NCBI RefSeq assembly: GCF_013393905.1
Contig: NZ_CP040272.1
Location: 4,522,001-4,586,000, forward strand
Source: Nostoc sp. C052
Lineage (GTDB): Bacteria > Cyanobacteriota > Cyanobacteriia > Cyanobacteriales > Nostocaceae
Direction of reading: 5' to 3'
DNA: 64,000 nucleotides
Shown: positions 24,688 to 32,413 of the stretch, one piece after another
Position numbering within the stretch: the first letter of the stretch is position 1
Layout of the letters: each line of letters opens with the position of its first letter
Program-made: the position numbers and the translations under genes
The notes under the pieces: generated by a model
Database searches by the model: none
What the model was told of the DNA's origin: nothing
The model's input: only the letters and a program-made list of their open reading frames with translations

Positions 24688-25101
24688 TCAATTCCTCCTA
24701 AACACTCCCCGAATTGGCGTAATTGCATCAATCGCCATTGCCACTACATAAGGGGATTGCACCACAGGTAACAGCTTGAATCTCCCTGTTTCTGGCTTGT
24801 TAATTGCCACGTTTATTTCAATATCAGCTTCCATCAAAAACTCAACCCCTTGGGGGTAAACTTGCGGCTCAACTAAATACCCTTCTAGTAGCGTGGCATG
24901 ACCATCAGCGCCAGCGAATTGCTGAATTTCATTAGCATAGCGATTGACTGTGCTAGTGTCTGCTGTGGGCTTGAGAACTGCTTTGATTACTATAGATTGG
25001 TAATTCAGCGATCGGTTGCCAGCAGCATTGGTGGTGTAAGTGCCATCGGCAACCTGGAATGTGAGAGTGGTGTTTTCAAAGCCAGAAAATGGTGAGGTCA
25101 T
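24688..25101 (-). CDS. Phage neck/head completion protein
   Basis: 137 residues, beta-rich: FENTTLTFQVADGTYTTNAAGN, YQSIVIKAVLKPTAD, LEGYLVEPQVYPQGVEFLME. By position (between head-connector and gp10-like genes) it is a head completion/stopper-type protein, as in gp15/gp16-type sets. The C-terminus reads through the AGGAGG used by the next gene. Confidence 0.5.
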   Translation of the reverse strand: MTSPFSGFENTTLTFQVADGTYTTNAAGNRSLNYQSIVIKAVLKPTADTSTVNRYANEIQQFAGADGHATLLEGYLVEPQVYPQGVEFLMEADIEINVAINKPETGRFKLLPVVQSPYVVAMAIDAITPIRGVFRRN

Positions 25102-25274
25102 TCGTCAGAAATATAATTAACTACAGCCTGTGTTGCTGCTATCCAAGCTTGCTGAATTTGCCCTGGTAAATCTTTAAATTCAGGCATAGGCAATCCTTGA
25201 TAGTTTTTGAAGTCTGTTGTTTTGCCATAAGCTTGATATGCGATTCTTGCTATCTTTAGTTCTTCTGATTCCAT
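25098..25274 (-). CDS. Small hypothetical protein (58 aa)
   Basis: The ATG at 25,274 and a stop overlapping the next start by four bases support this short gene. The peptide (ESEELKIARIAYQAYGKTTD, then LPGQIQQAWIAATQAV) is a small helical domain, similar in layout to short phage proteins with F-x-x-L-P-x-x-I-Q-x-A-W that follow head genes. Confidence 0.5.
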   Translation of the reverse strand: MESEELKIARIAYQAYGKTTDFKNYQGLPMPEFKDLPGQIQQAWIAATQAVVNYISDE

Positions 25275-25283
25275 ATTGTTATG

Positions 25284-25850
25284 TTATCCTCGCTCAACTA
25301 TGCAATCTTCTTCAAAGGTTCTCAAAAATTCCCAAGCTTGCCTGTTCCAGCGTGCGTCGGCGAGTGCGTTGTGTTCACCTTTGCCTTGTTTGGGTAATTC
25401 TGGATCGCCTAAATGTTTGCACCATTGCTTAATGTCGTTGGTGTACATCGGCAAGCCTTTCGGAAGGCGCGCCATTGTCCCAAATAATTGAGCGAAAACC
25501 ACCCAGTCGTAGCTTCCGTAGTATGTCCAAAATTCAGGGCTTTCGATCCCATCTTTAAGAACATAATTAAGCTCTTGATTCATTTGGAATTCGCACCCTA
25601 AGAAAGATGCGATCGCATCTCGAATATCGCTTCTAGATTGCCATACATTCTTTCCTTTTTCGGGTCTATCAATTGGCTGAAAGGGAAGATGAGATAATAC
25701 ATTCGCCTTAACCCAATCATTAGCATTGCTGAAATTGCAGTCCCAATTTATGAGATAAAGTTCTCGTCCATCTTCGGCAACAATCCCAATAGAAATAAGT
25801 TCTATTGTGCGACCATCCTCAATGAATTCGGTGTATAGCCAGTGGCGCAT
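25284..25850 (-). CDS. RNase T-like (DEDD) 3'-5' exoribonuclease family, first Asp missing
   Basis: 188 residues. The start RHWLYTEFIEDGRTIELISIGIVAEDGREL and the end GEHNALADARWNRQAW match the Rv2179c/PF16473-type 3'-5' exoribonucleases. In that family the first motif is usually D-T-E-F, but here it reads Y-T-E-F, so one metal-binding Asp appears replaced. The H-x4-D end (HNALAD) and a central Asp (YGSYDWVVF) are kept. It may be inactive or use altered metal geometry. It sits between phage neck genes, probably as a cargo gene that acts on RNA or tRNA. Confidence 0.75.
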   Translation of the reverse strand: MRHWLYTEFIEDGRTIELISIGIVAEDGRELYLINWDCNFSNANDWVKANVLSHLPFQPIDRPEKGKNVWQSRSDIRDAIASFLGCEFQMNQELNYVLKDGIESPEFWTYYGSYDWVVFAQLFGTMARLPKGLPMYTNDIKQWCKHLGDPELPKQGKGEHNALADARWNRQAWEFLRTFEEDCIVERG

Positions 25851-25905
25851 ATTAATCTGCTAAATAAACCGTAAAACTTCCCAACACCACAGTATAAACT
25901 CTCCC

Positions 25906-26208
25906 TCAAGCATTCTTAATATCTTCCTCCAGTTCAGATTGATTTAGGGTTCCTAGCTCAACTTCTATATTTTCAGCAACAAGTATTTGCTTTGCTCCCT
26001 CAATCGATATCCCCAAAAGCTCTGCAAGTTTTGACAAAGAAATCTCGCTATTTTTGTAGGAATCTATCCACATATCACAATTATTAATCCAGTCTTGGAG
26101 AGATTCTAGCGGTGTACCACCTTCCCCCGGTGTTCCGTTGCCTGGGGTAATGTATGTTTTGAACCACACTAAACTATTGTATTTAGCTGTGCAAAGATTT
26201 AACATCAT
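25906..26208 (-). CDS. Small HTH/UPF0175-like protein (100 aa)
   Basis: The C-terminal half NSEISLSKLAELLGISIEGAK resembles the UPF0175 helix-turn-helix used by some antitoxins. The N-terminus includes TPGNGTPGEGG, a flexible stretch. It overlaps the upstream gene by four bases. An antitoxin partner for that gene is possible but neither member is a recognised toxin. Confidence 0.45.
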   Translation of the reverse strand: MMLNLCTAKYNSLVWFKTYITPGNGTPGEGGTPLESLQDWINNCDMWIDSYKNSEISLSKLAELLGISIEGAKQILVAENIEVELGTLNQSELEEDIKNA

Positions 26209-26474
26209 AATTCAAATACAGATTCAAATTTGAATCCAAAGATTTGTACACCGCCAGATTGAAAAGACATAACAGCAACAGCTAGTGCCACCTTATTAAA
26301 AATCGCCCCAGCTTTTTTATTATCAAATAATAAAGTATCGCCAGAGTATGCAATTAAATCAGCAGTCTCTTTGACCGATTCTAATAAATAATCTGATATA
26401 TATCCCGACTGTTTGATTTCTCTGATCCGCAGCATAACAGCAGTTTCAAGGCATACAGGAAGCGCAATTGACAT
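26205..26474 (-). CDS. Hypothetical protein coupled to the HTH gene (89 aa)
   Basis: Mostly helical: CLETAVMLRIREIKQSGYIS, DYLLESVKETADLIAYSG, then a hydrophobic beta-like end AVAVMSFQSGGVQIFGF. It overlaps the next gene by four bases and starts one base after the previous stop. No family is recognised. Confidence 0.5.
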   Translation of the reverse strand: MSIALPVCLETAVMLRIREIKQSGYISDYLLESVKETADLIAYSGDTLLFDNKKAGAIFNKVALAVAVMSFQSGGVQIFGFKFESVFEL

Positions 26475-26475
26475 A

Positions 26476-26946
26476 TTAGCTCCTCAACAAGATTCCACCT
26501 CCACCTATTGAATCTGGGGACGGTGGTAAACCTAATTGATAGCGCAGTTTTTCAATTAAGTCATCTCTTCCAGCTAACATTCCTGAAGTTCTTGAACCCG
26601 TCTCCCACTCCAAAACATCGGCGCGTTTTAGTGCGGCATTAACAGAACTTCGCTCACTTAAGATCGCCCTTTCAATAGCCTGGAAATCAGCTAATATTTG
26701 CAAAACTTGAGCTACTAAAAATTCAGACTCAAGCTCGATTTTATCTAGCCTTGCCCAGATATCATCTTTTTGAAATAGCAGTGGTACTGGGCGATTTTTC
26801 TGATATTCAGTGGGTGTTAGTGTGGCGTCAAAGCGGTAAAAGTCGTTGGGTGAATCGGCGTATTGCGATCGCATTTGATCGGTGCGTAGCAGTGCCTCAT
26901 TGAGGGCAGTTAATATTTGGTATCGCTGTTCTAAGGTGAATGGCAT
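26476..26946 (-). CDS. Head-tail connector-like phage protein (156 aa)
   Basis: A long helical protein: LEQRYQILTALNEALLRTDQMR, DDIWARLDKIELESEFLVAQVL and DFQAIERAILSERSSVNAALK, with the Gly-rich end SIGGGGILLRS. Helical packing and position (between the head protein and the neck genes) fit a gp6-type connector or an assembly helper. No direct motif proves it. Confidence 0.45.
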   Translation of the reverse strand: MPFTLEQRYQILTALNEALLRTDQMRSQYADSPNDFYRFDATLTPTEYQKNRPVPLLFQKDDIWARLDKIELESEFLVAQVLQILADFQAIERAILSERSSVNAALKRADVLEWETGSRTSGMLAGRDDLIEKLRYQLGLPPSPDSIGGGGILLRS

Positions 26947-26982
26947 AATAATATCCGTAATTTGTAATCAAGAGTTCCAGTT

Positions 26983-27228
26983 ATGGTGAATATCCAAGAG
27001 ATTCTTGACAAAAGGTTTACCACTTATGAAGAGGCGATCGCTGTTTATGGAAGCTACAGAATATTGATAGCGAATGCCTCTCCTGCACCAATTAGTCCAT
27101 TGCCTTGTTCTTTAGAAAAAGATATGGTTTTGCCTATCGTGCAACCACTTGCTGTAACAACAATTGAGTTAAGACTTTTTCAAGGCAGGGATGGATGGTG
27201 GCGATTCATTAACATGGGTGAGAAATGA
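26983..27228 (+). CDS. Small cargo gene where a capsid gene would be expected (81 aa)
   Basis: A plus-strand gene within the minus-strand head block. VNIQEILDKRFTTYEEAIAVYGSYR is a helical start, followed by PLPCSLEKDM and a C-terminal beta region (TTIELRLFQGRDGWWRFINMG). Its stop overlaps the next start (ATGA). No family is recognised. It lies in the 460-base gap where I would look for the major capsid gene. Confidence 0.5.
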   Translation: MVNIQEILDKRFTTYEEAIAVYGSYRILIANASPAPISPLPCSLEKDMVLPIVQPLAVTTIELRLFQGRDGWWRFINMGEK

Positions 27229-27479
27229 AAGCATTTAATCCGTGGGGATTTTTTAAGTCGGGTGAGGTTATTAAACCACTGAACATTCAAGAGCCGCCCT
27301 GTAAATATTGTCAGTTCTGGAGTCCGAGAGCGATAACTGACGAGAAAGGAGGATTTACTGGTGTTCAACTTTGTATAAGCGAGAGTATGCATCATGATTT
27401 CTCCTGTTTCAAATCTTGCGAAACAGCAGCCGACACCGACACCGCCCCCCACACTCACAATCAACCCCAGGCGGAATAA
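27225..27479 (+). CDS. Small Cys-rich cargo protein (84 aa)
   Basis: Coupled to the gene before it. The pattern PPCKYCQFWSPRAI ... QLCISESMHHDFSCFKSCE gives C-x2-C and C-x12-C-x3-C, a likely metal-binding module. The 3' end overlaps the end of the opposite head-protein gene by 71 bases, so the two genes constrain each other. Confidence 0.5.
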   Translation: MKAFNPWGFFKSGEVIKPLNIQEPPCKYCQFWSPRAITDEKGGFTGVQLCISESMHHDFSCFKSCETAADTDTAPHTHNQPQAE

Positions 27480-28011
27480 CATCTTTAATAGGTGTCCAGC
27501 TTAACCTCTGGTAGCTAATACACGATCCACAATGTCTACTTTGGGCATCTAACAGGCGTTTGGCGTAAAAACCATACTTACCCCGACTGGTAAACTCCGA
27601 TTCAAAAAAGCTAGTCTTGGCAGATTTTGCATAACTTCCAGCCCGTCTAATCGCCTGTTCTGGGGTCAGTTTCCCCTCTGCTAAATCCTGCCCAAAGCCG
27701 TGAAGGAATTTGTACTGCTTCTTGAGTTGTGCCCCAATCTTGCCATAATGTGTAGGTGTAAATTGTTTTGTTCCACCTGTACCAATGGCCGCAACCCGCA
27801 GGTGGGACTCCTTCAAACTCAGTGCCATCCGAGTTTGGAATTCGGGGATGTCGATTTTCCCCTGCGCCAAAAGCCTTGCGTGCCCCTTCAATCGCACTTC
27901 GGTACGAGAAATCTCCTCATCAACAAAGCGCATCACATCAACTTGCCGCACATAGCGCCCTGTTCCTGAGTCGCGGTATCTATGGCTACTTGGATCGAAT
28001 TGGTATGGCAT
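27409..28011 (-). CDS. Phage minor head / head morphogenesis protein (200 aa)
   Basis: Located directly after the portal block. The helical middle (EISRTEVRLKGHARLLAQGKID, ... LSLKESHLRVAAIGTGG) and the Cys-rich tail (RHCGSCISYQRLSWTPIKDV, then CECGGRCRCRLLF) fit cyanobacterial phage head-morphogenesis (SPP1 gp7/Mu gpF-like) proteins, in which Cys pairs close the C-terminus. It is shorter than the usual 250-300 residues. Confidence 0.6.
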   Translation of the reverse strand: MPYQFDPSSHRYRDSGTGRYVRQVDVMRFVDEEISRTEVRLKGHARLLAQGKIDIPEFQTRMALSLKESHLRVAAIGTGGTKQFTPTHYGKIGAQLKKQYKFLHGFGQDLAEGKLTPEQAIRRAGSYAKSAKTSFFESEFTSRGKYGFYAKRLLDAQSRHCGSCISYQRLSWTPIKDVIPPGVDCECGGRCRCRLLFRKI

Positions 28012-28132
28012 TTATGAAAAATTTTTCATGAGGTAGAGAAGCTTTGACCATCTCATCCACATCAGATTGGCGGATGGTGGAGAGTTTAAGGAGTTGGGCT
28101 AGGGTTAGGGGTTGTCCACTGAATTTGGTCAT
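27986..28132 (-). CDS. Small protein containing a translated palindrome (48 aa)
   Basis: ATG at 28,132 with GAGGAAG just upstream. The peptide TKFSGQPLTLAQLLKLSTIR ends in PHEKFFINAIPIRSK, where PHEKFF is the translation of a palindrome copy. It overlaps the head gene start by 26 bases and the upstream gene end by 47. The coding call rests on start, ribosome site and position. Confidence 0.45.
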   Translation of the reverse strand: MTKFSGQPLTLAQLLKLSTIRQSDVDEMVKASLPHEKFFINAIPIRSK

Positions 28133-28319
28133 TCTTCCTCTTTCGCTCCATGCAATAAGGTTTTGTTGGATCTACAAGTCTCCAGCCGTGGCAGACTTTA
28201 CCCACACCGCGCAAAACGTTGTAGATATTGGCAGCATTCAATCCCTGTTTGCGACAAAACTGGGCAACACTTTCAAACTCCACGATTTCGCCTTCTGGGG
28301 ACATAAGTTTGTACATCAT
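28086..28319 (-). CDS. Small protein with NUMOD1-like motif (77 aa)
   Basis: YKLMSPEGEIVEFESVAQFC, RKQGLNAANIYNVLRGVGKV and HGWRLVDP match the short helix-turn-helix 'NUMOD'-type module that follows intron-type homing endonucleases and also occurs alone in phages (S-P-x-G-x-x-V-x-F, then F-C-R-x-x-G-L-N-x-x-x-I-x-x-V-L-x-G). Here there is no nuclease, only the DNA-binding module. Its start overlaps the portal stop by four bases. Confidence 0.6.
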   Translation of the reverse strand: MMYKLMSPEGEIVEFESVAQFCRKQGLNAANIYNVLRGVGKVCHGWRLVDPTKPYCMERKRKNDQIQWTTPNPSPTP

Positions 28320-29722
28320 GAGGCAAGTATCCTGTCAGTACTGGTAGAGTTTTCAGTCAAACTCACCTCAGCATTGATGTCAAATTGTCGGGGTAGTACC
28401 TTACCCGCTTGCAATAGCAGCAGCAAAGTGCGGTGGCTGATTAGCCCTTGAGTTTGAAGGTCTTCTAGCTTGCCTGTTTGTTCTGGTGTCAGTGGCATTG
28501 ATAGCAAATCTTCATCCTGGGTAATGCCACCGCCCTCAGCTTCCCCGGTGTAAGCCACCCAAAGTTCAAAAACTTGCTGCATCGCTGATTCCTTCCGCCG
28601 GGCCACGCCTTTGAGGTTGGCGCTGGTTTTGGTAGATTCCAGCACTGCCTCAGTAGCGGTCTTCTGGCGATCGCCACTGGTCAAAAAGTCCAGCGTCATA
28701 CGATCCATCGCCGCTTCTAGGTCTTTGATATCGTCCTTGGAAGCTGCGATCGCCACCCCGCTAGGTTCAGCAAAGAAAAAGTCCCCGTCGTTGGGGATAT
28801 CTAGTACCGAGTTGGGGCCAATCACCAGCGGGGGGACTTTTTTAATGTCATCTACCGTTTTTATTAATCCCCTCCGCACTGGCACCGGTAAGTTGCATTT
28901 ACGAAGCACCTCATTTAATTGGCTGCGTTTCTGAAAATGTTCAATGTTGAGCTTGGCAAGGTTCAGAAACGGTGCTTTAGCAGAGAATAAACCGCTTTCT
29001 GTGACGGAGTAATAAACCAGGGGAATTTCTGTAAGGCTGGTTGCCCCTTGATCTACCAACAGCAATTGCGATTCTTTATTGGTTTTGATTATCTGAAAAA
29101 CAAAGTACTCCCCAGGAATCAGCACACGATAGTAAACAACTTCTTTCTCCCCATAATCTCCATCCGGCTCCAATCGAGTTTCGCGAATGGTCACTCGCGT
29201 TAATTGGGGTTTGCCGTTTATCTTGGTTGTCCGCCAATTGAGGATGTCTCGCCTATCTATTAGTACTAAGTATGGACGGCGATCGCTCTCTAACAAATCA
29301 GCCTGAGAATTAATGTTGGGATCTTCTGGCGGGTGTTCCACCATCACCCCACACCAGCCATCCCGCAGACAGTATTGGTCAACCTCGTGAAAAAATGTCC
29401 AGAGGTCATTGCCCATCTGGTCGATATTGTTCTGATTGTCGAGAATCGATTGGGCAGTATCATCATTGAGACTAAAAACGCTTAAAAGCCCTGCATAGTC
29501 TTTGATTGCGGGTTCAAAACGATTGTCAAAGGTGGTGCGACGGATGCGATCGCTCCAAGCCTGGGGCGGCTCCTTGGTTTCCTTGGGAAGATAAGCCCTT
29601 TCTCGCCCCTCCAAATTATTCCAGCAATCAAGCAGTAGCAGCAGATTGCCTGAATATGCAGCAGCTGCTAGGGATAGGGTTGAGGGTAGATTGTTGGTAT
29701 TGTTGGTATTGTTGGGAGGCAA
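28316..29722 (-). CDS. Phage portal protein (DUF4055 family)
   Basis: 468 residues. The DUF4055 portal pattern is clear: LPKETKEPPQAWSDRIRRTT, FEPAIKDYAGLLSVFSL, then CGVMVEHPPEDPN, YYRVLIPGEYFVFQIIK and AIAASKDDIKDLEAAMDRMT. The C-terminal part has TATEAVLESTKTSANLKGVARRKESAMQQVFELWVAYTG. The portal forms the dodecameric DNA channel at one capsid vertex. In other elements it follows terminase directly, but here it is opposite in direction and 6 kb away from the terminase genes. Confidence 0.85.
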   Translation of the reverse strand: MPPNNTNNTNNLPSTLSLAAAAYSGNLLLLLDCWNNLEGRERAYLPKETKEPPQAWSDRIRRTTFDNRFEPAIKDYAGLLSVFSLNDDTAQSILDNQNNIDQMGNDLWTFFHEVDQYCLRDGWCGVMVEHPPEDPNINSQADLLESDRRPYLVLIDRRDILNWRTTKINGKPQLTRVTIRETRLEPDGDYGEKEVVYYRVLIPGEYFVFQIIKTNKESQLLLVDQGATSLTEIPLVYYSVTESGLFSAKAPFLNLAKLNIEHFQKRSQLNEVLRKCNLPVPVRRGLIKTVDDIKKVPPLVIGPNSVLDIPNDGDFFFAEPSGVAIAASKDDIKDLEAAMDRMTLDFLTSGDRQKTATEAVLESTKTSANLKGVARRKESAMQQVFELWVAYTGEAEGGGITQDEDLLSMPLTPEQTGKLEDLQTQGLISHRTLLLLLQAGKVLPRQFDINAEVSLTENSTSTDRILAS

Positions 29723-29789
29723 GCTACGTAATTAGTGGGTGTACGTAGCCAAAATTCCCCAAAGCTAGCACCTTCCTAGCTGATCAAAA

Positions 29790-29894
29790 GACAAAGGCAG
29801 GACTTGCACCTGCACCTCCTACTTTCCGGTTAGTGTAAGAACGATTGCGTGCGGTAAACCACGTTCGTGCATTTACTATTTCTGCCACTCTGTC
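29790..29894 (-). ncRNA. tRNA-like RNA with enlarged anticodon arm (unit 2)
   Basis: It has the same plan as unit 1, 19 bases further downstream. Acceptor GACAGAG pairs with CTTTGTC (one G-T), a short D-like stem is GCA/TGC, and the T-arm is GCAGG TGCAAGT CCTGC. The central arm GAACG/CGTTC has an 18-nt loop, then a 23-nt variable region. The total is 105 nt. Two successive units with the same deviation argue against simple decay. Confidence 0.42.
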
Positions 29895-29913
29895 AACATC
29901 GTATTTTATCAAG

Positions 29914-30023
29914 GGCAAAGGTGGGAGTCAAACCCACAAGAGCTTATTTACTTCGTCTCCAAGTCCACGCCTCAGTTTCCTGTATTGTGGCTTCCATGCA
30001 CTCGTCACTTGTGCTGCCTTGCC
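29914..30023 (-). ncRNA. tRNA-like RNA with enlarged anticodon arm (unit 1)
   Basis: Minus-strand folding by eye: acceptor GGCAAGG pairs with CTTTGCC (7 bp, one G-U). The D-like stem is GCAC/GTGC, and the T-arm is perfect: GTGGG TTTGACT CCCAC. Where a normal anticodon arm should be, AAGCCAC pairs with GTGGACTT (one bulge) around an 18-nt loop instead of 7 nt, and a 23-nt variable region follows. The total is 110 nt with no encoded CCA. It is either a degenerate phage tRNA or an RNA that only imitates tRNA ends. No clean anticodon is readable. Confidence 0.45.
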
Positions 30024-30207
30024 ACGATCGCCCTGTCCGCACGCAACGCATTTTGTAGGGTTTAAGCGATCACATCCCCGTTTATTTGCTCTTTTTCGGC
30101 TCCGGTATGCTAACAGGAAATATCAACCGTCTGCCTAGCAGTCCCTAGCCTTCAGCGTCTCACGAGGATCGTGTAACTCAGGTTCAGGATTTAATTGCAT
30201 CTATATA

Positions 30208-31086
30208 TTAACTCTGAACTTCCTCTGTTTCTGGAGTGCTTGTTCTTTCCAGGTAAGCTTTGGCTCCAGTAATAAGCTTTGCTTCCACTTCTGAGATATC
30301 TAAACCCTTGAATGAGCGCTTATAGGCTCCTAATATCTCTTTTCTAAGTGCCATTCCAAATTCGCTTGTGCCTTCAATAAAGGCAGAAACTGCATCAACA
30401 ATGGTCGTATCTTCTAATCGCACCTTGTTGAAAAAGTTTTCAAGAGTTATTTGAATCCCTTTGAGGGTTAAGTTAGCAGAACCTGCGGATTTCCCTCCCT
30501 TAATTTTGGCAATGTCATCGGAGGCTAGTTTTTGAGTTAATAACTTTGTCGTAGAATTGCGAGTTGTTTTTGTCTTGTTAGGAGCCTCTGTTGTTGCTGT
30601 AGCAACAGAAGATGTATCATCCTTGAAAGACCTTGCCCATTGCAAAACCACGCTATCAAAGGCATCCTCGGTAATCATCTCCGAGCCGTCTTCCATCGGG
30701 TGAATTACTTCTTTGGCTCTGCCAAGTAGTTTTTTTACTTCAGTTGGCGATGTGCTTGTGGCTTTTGCTAACGTTTCTAGGCTTAAGAATCTCGTTTTTG
30801 TGGCGCTGTTGTCAACGGTTATTCTTTCTGCAATTGCAACCATATTATTCGCTCCAGTTTCTTCACATTCTAAACATATTTCATAGCCTAAAAGTGGCTT
30901 TAATTTAAGAAAAAGTTCTTGGCGATACTGGAGCAGAGTCAAAAGCGATGAAATACTCGCACACCTTAAATTTAAGATAGTCTGTTCTTTAAATACTGAA
31001 ATATAGGGTATCACTTGGTTTAAGGCTGTTACCAGTTTTGGTTCATCAAATAGCCGCGAGAGCAATTCACCATTGTTAATATTCAT
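30208..31086 (-). CDS. Hypothetical protein with a middle acidic linker (292 aa)
   Basis: An N-terminal helical region (LSRLFDEPKLVTALNQVIPY, LLQYRQELFLKLKPLLGYEI) contains a C-x2-C pair (CLECEET). The middle is KATSTSPTEVKKLLGRAKEV, resembling a DNA-binding helix pair, then a Thr/Lys-rich linker. The C-terminal part is helical. It stands divergent from HU with a 92-base gap. No family is recognised. A DNA-binding role is possible. Confidence 0.5.
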   Translation of the reverse strand: MNINNGELLSRLFDEPKLVTALNQVIPYISVFKEQTILNLRCASISSLLTLLQYRQELFLKLKPLLGYEICLECEETGANNMVAIAERITVDNSATKTRFLSLETLAKATSTSPTEVKKLLGRAKEVIHPMEDGSEMITEDAFDSVVLQWARSFKDDTSSVATATTEAPNKTKTTRNSTTKLLTQKLASDDIAKIKGGKSAGSANLTLKGIQITLENFFNKVRLEDTTIVDAVSAFIEGTSEFGMALRKEILGAYKRSFKGLDISEVEAKLITGAKAYLERTSTPETEEVQS

Positions 31087-31178
31087 AAAATCGCCTAATT
31101 TCTCTTCCCTTTCCCCCTTTCCTGTAAAGAGGCATCGGTGTTAAAGTTCCTTTGTTTACGGTGCTTTGAGGTAAGGAA

Positions 31179-31481
31179 ATGAACAAAGGTGAATTAGTGG
31201 ATGCTGTAGCTGGCAAGACTGGTGTTACCAAAAAGCAAGCTGATGCAGTCTTAACTGCTGCATTGGAGGTGATTACTGAAGCTGTAGCGAATGGCGACAA
31301 GGTGACGTTGGTGGGATTTGGGAGCTTTGATAGGCGCGATCGGGCGGCACGCGAAGGACGTAACCCAAAAACCAATGAGAAGATGGAGATTGCGGCGACC
31401 CGTGTGCCTGGGTTTTCGGCTGGAAAGGCTTTCAAAGAAAAAGTGGCTGGTAATTTTGAACCTGCCGAAGTTGCAGCATAA
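31179..31481 (+). CDS. HU-family DNA-binding protein (phage-borne)
   Basis: 100 residues, a full HU: MNKGELVDAVAGKTGVTKKQ, AVLTAALEVITEAVANGDKV, then TLVGFGSFDRRDRAAREGRN, PKTNEKMEIAAT and VPGFSAGKAFKEKV. The conserved arm (GRNPKT) and the saddle are intact. HU bends DNA and assists replication, integration and packaging. It is 77 bases ahead of the recombinase, on the same strand, as if the element brings its own integration cofactor. A short C-terminal extension (AGNFEPAEVAA) is odd for the family. Confidence 0.92.
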   Translation: MNKGELVDAVAGKTGVTKKQADAVLTAALEVITEAVANGDKVTLVGFGSFDRRDRAAREGRNPKTNEKMEIAATRVPGFSAGKAFKEKVAGNFEPAEVAA

Positions 31482-31558
31482 TACTTTATGCAACAAAACA
31501 TGAATTTTGCAGCATAAAGTGTTTGGAACTCTAAAACCGTGATATTTCAAGGTCTTCA

Positions 31559-32413
31559 TGAGTTCCATTTCCCGCGTCTCGACTGACCAAAAACTCATTG
31601 AGATGTGGTTGCACGGCCGGCCCATTTCTACCCAAAAAAGAGTACCGCCGCGATGTACAAGTATTCTTTGGGTTTGCAGCTAAAGGCCTGGCAGAGTGCA
31701 ATTTAGAAGATTTGCAAGCCTACTCCAATTACTTGGGCGAAAAAGGCATTAAATTAAGCACCAAGCGCCGCAAGCTGAATGTGGTGAAGTCGCTCTATAG
31801 CTTTGCCGCTAAATTAAATTATGTTCGCTTCAATGTGGCGGCGGCCCTAAAAATACCCAAAGCCAGTAACTCGCTAGCTGGTCGGATTCTCAAGAAGAAA
31901 GAAGTTTTGAAGCTGACCGCCAAGCGCCAAAATGTGAAGTTGCGCGATTACTGCTTTTTGAGGCTACTTTATGCCACTGGGATGCGGGTAAGTGAGATAT
32001 GCCGTCTAGTATGGAGTGATTTTTATGAGCGCGACACTGGGGAAGTTCAAGTAACTATCTTGGGCAAAGGCGACAAACCCCGAACGGTATTAGTGCCAGC
32101 AACAATCTGGGCAGAGCTAGAAGAGTTGCGGGGTAAGACGCATGAAAGTTCGCCCGTATTTGCCTCAGTTAGAGGCAACGCCATAGAACGAACAACAGCA
32201 CACCGGATAATCAAGCAAGCTGCGGCGGCATCTGGGATCAAGTCGGAGGTTTCTTGCCATTGGCTGAGGCACGCGCACGCCCAGCACGCTTACGCTGGCG
32301 GCGCGCGCATTGACTTATTGCGGGACTCTTTAGGACACAGTAATATTAGTGTCACGAATGTATACCTAGAGAGCAATCCAGAGGATTCCAGTAGTAACTA
32401 CCTTGGACTATGA
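31559..32413 (+). CDS. Tyrosine recombinase (XerC/phage integrase type), frameshifted at an A6 run
   Basis: Two frames together encode one recombinase. Frame 1 from ATG 31,559 starts SSISRVSTDQKLIEMWLHGR and PISTQK, then leaves the family. The frame continuing to 32,413 picks up EYRRDVQVFFGFAAKGL directly after it. The switch falls in the A6 run at 31,632-31,637, and removing one A joins them. The catalytic residues are all present: Arg (ATGMRVSEICRL), Lys (GKGDKPRTV), HWLRHAHA, then LGHSNISVTNVYLE. It should integrate the element at the tRNA-Thr site. It sits 18 kb from the left att site, which is unusual. The annotated short form would start at TTG 31,598. Confidence 0.82.

Larger units (their letters stand above)
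29723..30207. other. Gene-free stretch between portal and 30208-31086 gene
   Basis: About 485 bases. It contains two tRNA-like units (entered separately), a perfect small hairpin CACGA-TCC-TCGTG near 30,160, and a second one CTAG-GGACTG-CTAG near 30,135. A 21-codon frame opens at 30,200 on the minus strand. I could not fold a third tRNA-like unit here. Confidence 0.5.

Noticed and set aside
29944..30051. 35-codon frame inside tRNA-like unit 1, and a tmRNA explanation for the small frames that end before T-arms
   Set aside because: The frames lack a tmRNA-type tag and alanine acceptor identity, and the RNA pairing explains the region better.
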